From the NCBI GenBank assembly GCA_027051995.1, contig JALUFY010000196.1:1-12832 (forward strand): a DNA stretch of 12,832 nt. Reading direction: 5' to 3'. Each line of letters opens with the position of its first letter. The stretch's first letter is position 1. The notes beneath the pieces were generated by a model, which did not search any database, was not told where the DNA came from, and saw only the letters and a list, made by a program, of their open reading frames with translations. Made by a program: the position numbers and the translations under genes. The DNA is from Hyphomicrobiales bacterium (GTDB lineage Bacteria; Pseudomonadota; Alphaproteobacteria; Rhizobiales; Aestuariivirgaceae). Positions 6,986 through 12,832 of the stretch are shown in pieces.

Positions 6986-9304
6986 TTAGAACCCCTTGAA
7001 CGGATTGAGGCCGATTTCCTCGATCTGGTCGCCGAACTTGTTGAGCAGCTCGACGATCCGCCTGGAATCGGCAATCGACACTTCCTCGATGGCGACGCGT
7101 TCTTCCTCCAGCATGAGGTTTTTCAGCGTCTCGGAGACCTTGCCGATGCGCTCCTGCGCAATGGCCGATCCCTTGACGAAGTGGCACTGATAATCATCGC
7201 CGGACTTGCAGCCCATGAGCATGACGCCGTCAAAACCCTTCTCCAGGGCGTTGGACACCCACACCAGGGTGACCGAGCCGAGGCAGCGCACGGGAATGAA
7301 GCGCATGGTCTTGTTGATTTCAGCGCGGTTGATGCCCGCCATGTCAAGAGCCGGATAGGCGTCATTCTCACAGGCGAAAACCAGGATGCGCGGTTTTTCG
7401 TCAAACGGATCGGGCTGCTCGACGGCCTCAATCATCTCGGTGACCATGTTCGGCGAGTAGTTCTTGAACGAGATGGTGCGCACCGGGCAGGCCCCCATGC
7501 AGGTGCCGCAGCGGCGGCAGCGCGAGGGATTGAGCTGCGGATAGCCTTCCTCGTTCTCGTCGATGGCGCCGAAGGGGCACTCCACCGTGCAGCGGCGGCA
7601 CTTGGTGCAAATGTCCAGACCGAAGTGCGGATAGGACAGATCGCCGGCGCGCGGGTGGGTGGCGCGGCTCTCCTTGACCAGATTGATGGCTTGGATGCCC
7701 TTCAGGGCCGCGCCCGTGGCGTCATTGCCGGCCTCATAGGCGGTCATCGGCTTGCGCACCGCGCCGCAGACATAGATGCCGGTGCGCCGCGTCTCGTAGG
7801 GGAAGCAGATGTAATGGCTGTCGATGAAGCCGTTGTAGAGAATGGGGATGTGCGGCCCCTGGCGGTATTGCAGGTTGATCAGGGCCCCGCCCGGCAGGGG
7901 CGGATTGTCCGGATCGCAATCCGCCGGCGCCACGGAAGCCGCCTCGTCATCATCGCCGGAAGCGGCCGCCGCCTTGGCCTTGGCCTCGTCGCCGTCGCCA
8001 TTGTCCTCGCCGTTGACGGTGATCGGCACGCGCGGATTGACGTCGTCGCAGAGGAACTCGTTGCCCTTCTCCGCCTTCGGCAGATCGGGGTTTGTGGAAT
8101 TGGGCATCATGCCGGTCATGACCACCACCGCGTCAAGGCCGGAGAGCTTCACCTCCTGGCCGAGCAGCAGATCGTCGGTGGTCAGCGCCGGGCCGGCCTC
8201 GGCGGACTTGACCATGGCCTTCATGAAGACCACGCCCTTGTCCTGGGCCTCGCGGTAGAGCTCTTCGGCCTGGCCGTGGGCGCGCAGGTTGTCATGCAGC
8301 ACATAGACCATGGCGGAGGGATTGGCGTCCATCACCTGAATGGCCTGCTTGATGGCGATGCGGTCGGCCACACCGGAGGTGTAGGGCATCTGCTCGCTTT
8401 CGCAGGGGATGATGATGGCGATGGTTTCCAGCTTCTTGCCGTCCTTCTCGACGCCGTTGGCCAGAACCTCCTCGAAATCGACACCGGTCATGACGCCATC
8501 GACCTTGCCCAGGCCGTATTTCTCGTATGGGCTCATGTCGTCGGGCATGCGCCAGCCGGTGGCCACGACGATGGCGCCGAAGGCGTCCTTCACCTCGGAG
8601 CCGCCGTGATCGATGGTGACCTCGAAATCACCCGGCATGCCTTCGGTTTTGGCGACGATGGCGTTGGTCAGGACGGTGATCCTGCCTTCGTCCTCGACCG
8701 CCTTGATGATCTCTTCGATGTTGTTGTCGATGAGCCCCCGGTAGGGCGGGCGCGAGGGGATGAGCCTGCTCCACTTGCGCGTCCAGCCGCCGAGCTGATC
8801 GGTCTTCTCGACCAGGGTGACTTCCGTGCCGGCCCTGGCCGCCTGCAGCGCTGCCGTCAGGCCGGCGACGCCGCCGCCCACCACCAGCAGCTTTTCCGAC
8901 TTGACCACGTTCTCGTGGCCCTCCGGATTTTCGCTGTTGCGCGCCTGGGCGATGCCCATGCGCACGTTGTCGGCGGCGAACATGTTGGTGTCTTCGTCCT
9001 GGGGCGTCTGCGTCCAGGCGATCTGCTCGCGCAGGTTGGCGCGCACGGTGACCGCGCCATCGAACTGGAAGCGGCCGGCCATCACGCGGTGCGAACAGGC
9101 GGCGATGACCGCCTTGTTGGCCTCGCCGTCCTTGATGTCCTTCTCGATGACCGCGCGGCCCTCGTCCGAGCACAGCGCCGCGTGGCGCTTGCAGGTGGTC
9201 ACCTGAAACTCGTTGGAGACGGTTTGCTCCAGCTCGTCCATGCCGATGGCCTCGGCGATGCCGCAGCCTTCACACAGATATATGCCAATCTTGTTGTCTG
9301 CCAT
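6986..9304 (-). CDS. qmoB: QmoB-like: HdrA-type flavoprotein with ferredoxin and MvhD domains
   Basis: A 772-residue HdrA-family protein, the QmoB component of the Qmo complex, which exchanges electrons with APS reductase. In order: an HdrA-type N-terminal domain with cysteines C11, C14, C38, C45 and C70 (YLCEGCGI, AACSHR) that QmoA lacks; an FAD domain with VVGGGVAG (141-148) and VEKTDQLGG; a linker at about 430-466 rich in D, E, A and G; the second half of the flavin domain (YVCGAVRKPM, 511-520); two [4Fe-4S] motifs, C566/569/572/576 and C596/599/602/606; and a C-terminal MvhD-like domain with C645, C674, C699 and C707 (VFACEN, PVRCLGSV, GCKSGDDYQC). The MvhD domain is the feature that marks QmoB. 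No membrane segment is seen. It starts 5 bases after qmoA and ends 3 bases before hdrC. Generic annotation pipelines may label it only HdrA. Confidence 0.92.
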   Translation of the reverse strand: MADNKIGIYLCEGCGIAEAIGMDELEQTVSNEFQVTTCKRHAALCSDEGRAVIEKDIKDGEANKAVIAACSHRVMAGRFQFDGAVTVRANLREQIAWTQTPQDEDTNMFAADNVRMGIAQARNSENPEGHENVVKSEKLLVVGGGVAGLTAALQAARAGTEVTLVEKTDQLGGWTRKWSRLIPSRPPYRGLIDNNIEEIIKAVEDEGRITVLTNAIVAKTEGMPGDFEVTIDHGGSEVKDAFGAIVVATGWRMPDDMSPYEKYGLGKVDGVMTGVDFEEVLANGVEKDGKKLETIAIIIPCESEQMPYTSGVADRIAIKQAIQVMDANPSAMVYVLHDNLRAHGQAEELYREAQDKGVVFMKAMVKSAEAGPALTTDDLLLGQEVKLSGLDAVVVMTGMMPNSTNPDLPKAEKGNEFLCDDVNPRVPITVNGEDNGDGDEAKAKAAAASGDDDEAASVAPADCDPDNPPLPGGALINLQYRQGPHIPILYNGFIDSHYICFPYETRRTGIYVCGAVRKPMTAYEAGNDATGAALKGIQAINLVKESRATHPRAGDLSYPHFGLDICTKCRRCTVECPFGAIDENEEGYPQLNPSRCRRCGTCMGACPVRTISFKNYSPNMVTEMIEAVEQPDPFDEKPRILVFACENDAYPALDMAGINRAEINKTMRFIPVRCLGSVTLVWVSNALEKGFDGVMLMGCKSGDDYQCHFVKGSAIAQERIGKVSETLKNLMLEEERVAIEEVSIADSRRIVELLNKFGDQIEEIGLNPFKGF

Positions 9305-9309
9305 TGTCC

Positions 9310-10578
9310 TTACCTGGCCCCCACTGCCTGAATTGCCTTCAATGCCGCCGCCGTGCCCGACTGCGTGGACAGCGCCACGTCAAAGGGGCCGGAGGCCACG
9401 CCGCAGGAGATCTGGCCGCCGTCGCCGCTCTCGATGGCGAGAACGAAGCCGTCTTCATCCTTCACGACATCGCCGCCGGTGGAAATATCCCTAGCGGCAG
9501 GCTCCATGCCGGTGGCCAGGACCACCAGATCGTAGGATTCCTCATAAAGCTCGCGGTCGATGGTGCGCTCGCCCTTCACATAGGGGCGGCCATCCGCGCC
9601 GGCGTGAATCTCCGCCGGCTTGGACTTTATGAACTTGATGCGCGGATCAACCTTGATGCGCTCGTAGAAGGTCTGCATCTTGTCGTGGGCGCGGATGTCT
9701 ATGTAATACATGTGCACTTCCGCGTCCTCATACTGCTCCAGCACGTAGGCGGCGTGTTTCAGCGACGCCAGGCAGCAGATCATCGAGCAATAGGGCAGAT
9801 GGTTCACATCACGCGAACCGGCGCACTGGATGAGCGCCACCTTCTTCGCCGGCTCGCCATCGGAGGGGCGCACCACCTTGCCTTCGGTGGGGCCGTCGTG
9901 GTTGGCCAGCCGCTCCATCTCGACGTTGTTGATGATGTCGGGGCTGTCTGCGTAGTGATAGGTTTCCAGTCTGTTGGCGTCATAGGGCCGCCAGCCGGTG
10001 GCCCAGATGATGGCGCCGGCGTTGAGCGTGACCTCTTCCTCCTCCTCGGAGAAATCCACCGCGCCGTATTTGCACGCCTCGGCAATCTTCGCCTCGTCAC
10101 CGGAGCCCTTCACTGCGGCGTCGATGACATAGCGCATGGGGAAGGCGTGCTCATGCGGAAGACGCGCCGCCTTCACCTTGTTCAGGCCGTAGTTGTAGGG
10201 ATCATCGATCTCGGTTTCGCAGACCCTGGCGCATTCGCCGCAGGCGGTGCACTTCTCGTTGACGAAGCGCGGCAGCTTTTTCGCGGTGATGGTGTAGGCG
10301 CCCTTTTCCCCGTCCACGGCGGTGACCTCGTGCATGGTCAGCACCTTGACGCGCGGGTTCTTCTTGATCCGCTGATAGTTGATCTCCAGCCCGCAGGTGG
10401 GGTGGCAGAACTTGGGGAAATACCGGTTGAGGCGGGAAACGCGGCCGCCCAGGGCCGGTTCCTTTTCGATCAGGATGACGTCATACCCGGTCTCGGCGGC
10501 CTCCAGCGCGGCGGTTACGCCGGCGATGCCGCCGCCTATGACGGCGATCGTCTGGCTCTGCGGTCCGTCCTGTGCCAT
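9310..10578 (-). CDS. qmoA: QmoA-like: HdrA-type FAD/[4Fe-4S] flavoprotein
   Basis: A 422-residue HdrA-family flavoprotein of QmoA length. It begins almost directly with an FAD-binding Rossmann motif (VIGGGIAG, residues 13-20), followed by IEKEPALGGRVSRL. The FCHPTCGLE segment (C58, C62) matches a conserved HdrA/QmoA region. A single ferredoxin motif follows (C110, C113, C116, C120: KCTACGECARVC), then QCAGSRD and the cysteine-rich PYCSMICC segment (C252, C264, C268, C269) typical of HdrA proteins. The C-terminus carries the second flavin-contact segment and ends in SGTAAALKAIQA. In sulfate reducers QmoA works with QmoB to pass electrons to APS reductase; in sulfur oxidisers the direction is presumed reversed. 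The ATG at 10578 has an AGAGGG Shine-Dalgarno. It is the first gene of the operon, divergent from sat. Confidence 0.92.
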   Translation of the reverse strand: MAQDGPQSQTIAVIGGGIAGVTAALEAAETGYDVILIEKEPALGGRVSRLNRYFPKFCHPTCGLEINYQRIKKNPRVKVLTMHEVTAVDGEKGAYTITAKKLPRFVNEKCTACGECARVCETEIDDPYNYGLNKVKAARLPHEHAFPMRYVIDAAVKGSGDEAKIAEACKYGAVDFSEEEEEVTLNAGAIIWATGWRPYDANRLETYHYADSPDIINNVEMERLANHDGPTEGKVVRPSDGEPAKKVALIQCAGSRDVNHLPYCSMICCLASLKHAAYVLEQYEDAEVHMYYIDIRAHDKMQTFYERIKVDPRIKFIKSKPAEIHAGADGRPYVKGERTIDRELYEESYDLVVLATGMEPAARDISTGGDVVKDEDGFVLAIESGDGGQISCGVASGPFDVALSTQSGTAAALKAIQAVGAR

Positions 10579-10632
10579 GGTCCCTCTTCTTGACTAATAA
10601 GGTTACACTCGTTTTCGCGTCCGCAGGTGATA

Positions 10633-10650
10633 GCCAGCGGCGGCGCTGGC
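10633..10650 (-). other. Perfect hairpin in the presumed qmoA 5' leader
   Basis: GCCAGCG (10633-10639) and CGCTGGC (10644-10650) form a perfect 7-base stem with a 4-base loop, 55 bases upstream of the qmoA start. There is no T run, so it is not a simple terminator. If transcription of qmoA starts in the AT-rich island near 10792, this hairpin is in the leader RNA and could affect stability or translation. It could also be a protein-binding inverted repeat, or chance in GC-rich DNA. Confidence 0.35.
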
Positions 10651-10791
10651 GGGAAAGACCGCAAAACGCCACACGCGCACGGGGCACGCGATGGACAGCT
10701 CCGCGCAGCGCGTCGAGCCCTGCGAATATCCTGGCGAAAAATCCCTCCGTGCCGCCCGCGGGCCCATTCCCGGCCCTGCCGACGCCGCTAC

Positions 10792-10820
10792 CATATACCG
10801 CGCTCTTTGCCTTTGGAAAA
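10792..10820 (-). promoter_or_regulatory. Candidate qmoA promoter (weak sigma-70-like)
   Basis: Read on the minus strand: TTTTCC (10820-10815), a 17-base spacer, then TATATG (10797-10792). The -10 agrees at four of six consensus positions and the -35 at three. The support is the correct spacing and its place in the only AT-rich part of the region. It would give a leader of about 210 bases. Confidence 0.3.
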
Positions 10821-10841
10821 GGGGACATATTCATTTATGCG
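10813..10841 (+). promoter_or_regulatory. Candidate sat promoter (weak sigma-70-like)
   Basis: TTGGAA (10813-10818), a 17-base spacer, then TATGCG (10836-10841). The -35 fits four of six consensus bases and the -10 three. It overlaps the candidate qmoA promoter, so the two would compete for polymerase or share a regulator. A T-rich run (10844-10850) follows directly. Confidence 0.25.
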
Positions 10842-11003
10842 TATTTTTTTATGGAACGGACTGGCGAAACCGCACGCGTAATGGTATTGCCATCTGCGAA
10901 ATTCGAGGGAGCGGGCGGATGATCAAGCCGCCCGGGCCGGATTCCGGCGGGGCCACGGCATGAGGGCTGTCCCGCCATTGTCAAAAGAGGGAGAAAGACA
11001 GAC

Positions 11004-12179
11004 ATGTCCAAACTTGTTCCGCCGCATGGCTCCGACGAGGTGATGCCGCTGCTGCTGCCGGAAGTGGAGCGCGCCGCCGCCCTGGAGCACGCCAAGACCC
11101 TGAAGCAGGTCAAGATCCGCTCGCGCGAGGTCTCCGACGTTTCGATGTTCGCCATGGGCGCCTACACGCCCTTCACCGGTTTCATGAACGAGGCCGACTG
11201 GCGCGGCGTGTGCGCCGAGATGAAGACGGCGGACGGCCTGTTCTGGCCCATTCCGATCACCTGCCCGGTGGCGCAGGACGTGGCCGTTTCCATCGCCGAG
11301 GGCGAGGAAGTGGCGCTGGTCAACGAGGAGACCGGCGAGATCATGGCCATTCTGGAAGTCTCCGAGAAATACTCGCCGGACAAGAAGTTCGAGTGCCAGC
11401 ACGTTTACCGCACCACCGACATGGAGCATCCCGGCGTGCAGGCGACGATGAACCAGGGCCCGGTGAACCTGGCCGGGCGCGTCAAGGCACTGTCGGAGGG
11501 CGAATACGCTGAGAAATACGGCAAGCTGTTCATGCGTCCGGCGGAAAGCCGCGCCGAATTCGCCAAGCGCGGCTGGTCGAAGGTGGCGGCCTTCCAGACG
11601 CGCAACCCGATGCACCGCTCGCACGAGTTCCTGGCCAAGCTGGCGGTGGAGACGCTCGACGGCGTGTTCATCCATCAGGTGCTCGGCAAGCTGAAGCCCG
11701 GCGATATCCCGGCGGAAGTGCGCACCAAGGCCATTCAGGCGATGATCGACAACTATTTCGTGCCCGGCACCGTCATTCAGGCAGGCTATCCCATCGAGAT
11801 GCGCTACGCCGGGCCGCGCGAGGCGCTGCTGCACGCCGTCATCCGCCAGAACTTCGGCTGCTCGCATCTGATCGTGGGGCGCGACCACGCCGGCGTGGGC
11901 GACTACTACGGCCCCTTCGACGCCCAGGACATCTTCGACGAGCTGTGGGATGGGGCGCTGGTGACCAAGCCGTTCAAGGTGGACATCACCTTCTACTGCA
12001 AGAAGTGCGACGGCATGGCCACCGCCAAGACCTGCCCGCACAGCAAGGAAGACCGCATCACCATCTCCGGCACCGAGCAGCGCCGCCGCCTGGCCGCCGG
12101 CGAGCCCATCCCGCCGGAGTTCTCGCGTCCCGAGGTGGTCAAGGTGCTGCAGGAATATTACGCCACGCTGAATTCCTAG
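11004..12179 (+). CDS. sat: Sulfate adenylyltransferase (ATP sulfurylase), dissimilatory type
   Basis: A 391-residue homo-oligomeric-type ATP sulfurylase without an APS kinase domain. It interconverts ATP plus sulfate with APS plus pyrophosphate: sulfate activation in reducers, or ATP formation from APS in oxidisers. The N-terminal PUA-like domain has YTPFTGFMNEADW (54-66). The catalytic domain holds QTRNPMHRSHE (198-208), with the nucleotide-binding HxxH-type motif, then GYPIEMRYAGPREALLHA (261-278) and GRDHAGVGDYYGPFD (292-306). A Cys-rich site, C332, C335, C344 with H346 (YCKKCDG, TCPH), fits the metal-binding site of bacterial and archaeal dissimilatory Sat. The ATG at 11004 has a GAGGGAG Shine-Dalgarno at 10986-10992. 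It is divergent from qmoA and followed by a strong terminator, so it is probably transcribed alone. APS reductase genes are not adjacent. Confidence 0.96.
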   Translation: MSKLVPPHGSDEVMPLLLPEVERAAALEHAKTLKQVKIRSREVSDVSMFAMGAYTPFTGFMNEADWRGVCAEMKTADGLFWPIPITCPVAQDVAVSIAEGEEVALVNEETGEIMAILEVSEKYSPDKKFECQHVYRTTDMEHPGVQATMNQGPVNLAGRVKALSEGEYAEKYGKLFMRPAESRAEFAKRGWSKVAAFQTRNPMHRSHEFLAKLAVETLDGVFIHQVLGKLKPGDIPAEVRTKAIQAMIDNYFVPGTVIQAGYPIEMRYAGPREALLHAVIRQNFGCSHLIVGRDHAGVGDYYGPFDAQDIFDELWDGALVTKPFKVDITFYCKKCDGMATAKTCPHSKEDRITISGTEQRRRLAAGEPIPPEFSRPEVVKVLQEYYATLNS

Positions 12180-12204
12180 GCGTCCGGCGCAAGCCACATC
12201 ACGC

Positions 12205-12237
12205 AAACGGCCCCTCCCGCCCGGAGGGGCCGTTTTT
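12205..12237 (+). terminator. Strong rho-independent terminator after sat
   Basis: A perfect 13-base stem, AAACGGCCCCTCC (12205-12217) with GGAGGGGCCGTTT (12223-12235), a 5-base loop and a T5 run ending at 12237. It begins 26 bases after the sat stop. Its last base coincides with the final base of the stop codon of the convergent toxin gene, so it may also limit minus-strand read-through. Confidence 0.9.
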
Positions 12238-12503
12238 CATTTGAACAGGTCGGAATGGGAGCCCGTGCGCACCAGGGTGAGCGCATCTTCCCGCTCATGC
12301 CAGATCAGCAGCCAGTCCGGCTCCAGATGGCATTCATGAAAACCTTTCCATTCTCTGCTCAGCCTGTGCGGACGCATGGAGGATGGCAAGGGCTCTCCCG
12401 CCAGCAGTCTTTTCGCCACAGATTTGAGCCTGCCGATATCCTTGCCGCCCTTTCTGGCGCGCTTGAGGTCACGTTCAAACCGGCTGGTGGTCAAAAGGCG
12501 CAA
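12237..12503 (-). CDS. yafQ: YafQ-family type II toxin (mRNA interferase)
   Basis: An 88-residue RelE/ParE-superfamily toxin of the YafQ type, which cleaves mRNA on the ribosome. The residues known to matter in E. coli YafQ are all present with a uniform offset of four: H46 (PHRL), H59 and D63 (ECHLEPDW), H83 and F87 (RTGSHSDLF), so it looks catalytically intact. The N-terminus TTSRFERDLKRARKGGKD fits the family. No in-frame ATG is available between the antitoxin stop and the conserved N-terminus. The best start is TTG at 12503, with GGGGGA about 10 bases upstream; the nearby ATG at 12513 is in another frame. It is 18 bases downstream of the dinJ-like antitoxin. A rare start codon may lower toxin synthesis relative to antitoxin. 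Confidence 0.88.
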   Translation of the reverse strand: MRLLTTSRFERDLKRARKGGKDIGRLKSVAKRLLAGEPLPSSMRPHRLSREWKGFHECHLEPDWLLIWHEREDALTLVRTGSHSDLFK

Positions 12504-12521
12504 AGTCCGGCATCCCCCGCC

Positions 12522-12776
12522 CTACTCATCCGGGAAGAGGTCTTCGGGGCTGTCCCATTCCGTTAAGCCGTATCCCTTCCTGGCGTCCCGCATGGCCTGG
12601 CGCGTTCCGGCATTGGGCAGGCGCACATCGAAAGGCAGCCCCTTGCGCAAGGCCACCTGCCTGTAGAACAGGGTGATGGCCTGGGTGGCGTTGAGCCCCA
12701 GCGCCTTGAGCACGCTTTCGGCTTCCCTTTTCAACTCCGGCTCCACACGGGCGCGAATGGTATCCGTCTTGGGCAT
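12522..12776 (-). CDS. dinJ: DinJ/RelB-family antitoxin
   Basis: An 84-residue antitoxin that should bind and neutralise the adjacent YafQ toxin and repress its own operon. The N-terminal stretch TDTIRARVEPELKREAESVL followed by LGLNATQAITLFYRQV is the ribbon-helix-helix DNA-binding domain of the RelB/DinJ family. The C-terminal part (LPNAGTRQAMRDARKG, ending SPEDLFPDE) is the toxin-wrapping region. The ATG at 12776 is preferred because AGGGAT lies about 9 bases upstream and the protein then begins with the family's usual MPKTDTIRARV. An in-frame ATG at 12800 would add eight residues but has no Shine-Dalgarno. Antitoxin-first order and the 18-base gap are usual for this module. Confidence 0.9.
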   Translation of the reverse strand: MPKTDTIRARVEPELKREAESVLKALGLNATQAITLFYRQVALRKGLPFDVRLPNAGTRQAMRDARKGYGLTEWDSPEDLFPDE

Positions 12777-12832
12777 GGGGAAATCCCTATTGAGAAACAT
12801 GTGGCTGTTTGCGTTAATGTATCCCGTTTGGG
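12777..12832 (-). promoter_or_regulatory. Presumed promoter/operator region of the dinJ-yafQ pair
   Basis: The last 56 bases are more AT-rich than the surroundings and lie directly upstream of the antitoxin gene. A -10-like TACATT can be read on the minus strand at about 12820-12815, but its -35 would lie at or past the window edge. Self-repression by the antitoxin is expected from the family; no clear operator palindrome was confirmed. Confidence 0.25.

Larger units (their letters stand above)
10579..11003. promoter_or_regulatory. Divergent promoter region between qmoA and sat (425 bases)
   Basis: No convincing protein gene lies here. The qmoA-proximal part is GC-rich and holds a perfect hairpin (10633-10650). 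A sharp AT-rich island follows at about 10792-10855, where candidate promoters for both directions overlap. The sat-proximal part is GC-rich again, with two tiny overlapping frames and a short inverted repeat (10936-10940/10944-10948), then the sat Shine-Dalgarno GAGGGAG (10986-10992). The shared island would allow joint control of sat and the qmo-hdr operon. Confidence 0.6.

Noticed and set aside
5162..9331. A very long open frame (about 1,389 codons) on the plus strand across the CBS-hdrB-hdrC-qmoB region
   Set aside because: It is antisense to genes with clear family motifs. Its translation is histidine-, glycine- and leucine-rich without recognisable domains, as expected when GC-rich codons leave few stops in the opposite frame.
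6986..10578. A methanogen-type HdrABC heterodisulfide reductase locus
   Set aside because: Two different HdrA-like proteins of QmoA and QmoB size, with the MvhD domain on the second, next to sat, fit the APS-reductase-linked Qmo complex better.
9304..10593. A long plus-strand open frame antisense to qmoA
   Set aside because: The minus strand encodes QmoA with FAD and [4Fe-4S] motifs; the plus-strand product shows no motif and has the same shadow composition.
10841..10850. The T run upstream of sat as a terminator
   Set aside because: No GC-rich stem precedes it; it is better explained as part of the AT-rich promoter island.
10572..10922. A 116-codon plus-strand protein gene in the qmoA-sat spacer
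   Set aside because: It starts inside qmoA on the opposite strand, has no Shine-Dalgarno or recognisable domain, and crosses the probable promoter island.
10923..12206. A long minus-strand open frame antisense to sat
   Set aside because: The plus strand carries the unmistakable ATP sulfurylase motifs, a Shine-Dalgarno and a terminator.

Overview
The window is about 12.8 kb of high-GC bacterial DNA, densely packed with genes of anaerobic-type energy and sulfur metabolism. The lineage cannot be fixed from sequence alone. The gene content (dissimilatory-type ATP sulfurylase, QmoA/QmoB, HdrC/HdrB, ferredoxin-dependent 2-oxoacid oxidoreductases and a phenylacetate-CoA ligase) points to a Gram-negative-like sulfate reducer, or to a sulfur oxidiser running the same enzymes in reverse. 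No ribosomal RNA, tRNA, CRISPR array, insertion sequence or phage gene was seen.

Region 1 (1-4678, plus strand) is a 2-oxoacid oxidoreductase operon cut by the left edge. It holds the 3' part of an IorB-type gamma subunit fused to a KorD-like two-cluster ferredoxin domain, then korA, korB and korC. All three junctions are 4-base ATGA overlaps. After a 50-base gap comes paaK, a phenylacetate-CoA ligase. Together these suggest oxidation of 2-oxoacids, including aryl-pyruvates, to acyl-CoAs with reduction of ferredoxin, plus activation of arylacetates. A rho-independent terminator at 4729-4763 ends the operon.

Region 2 (4783-5226, minus strand) is a stand-alone two-CBS-domain protein, convergent with paaK. 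An AT-rich, palindrome-bearing stretch lies upstream of it.

Region 3 (5465-10578, minus strand) is a tight four-gene operon, qmoA-qmoB-hdrC-hdrB, with 3-5 bases between genes and a terminator at 5406-5444. QmoA and QmoB are HdrA-like flavoproteins that couple APS reductase to further electron carriers. The membrane subunit QmoC of classical sulfate reducers is absent; soluble HdrC and HdrB stand in its place.

Region 4 (10579-12237) holds a 425-base divergent promoter region and then sat (ATP sulfurylase) on the plus strand, ended by a strong terminator. APS reductase (aprAB), the enzyme that links Sat to Qmo, is not in the window.

Region 5 (12237-12832, minus strand) is a DinJ/YafQ-type toxin-antitoxin pair convergent with sat. 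The toxin's stop codon overlaps the end of the sat terminator.

In combination, Sat interconverts sulfate and APS, APS reductase encoded elsewhere interconverts APS and sulfite, and QmoAB-HdrCB exchanges the electrons. The oxidoreductase/PaaK operon may supply low-potential electrons from organic acids.
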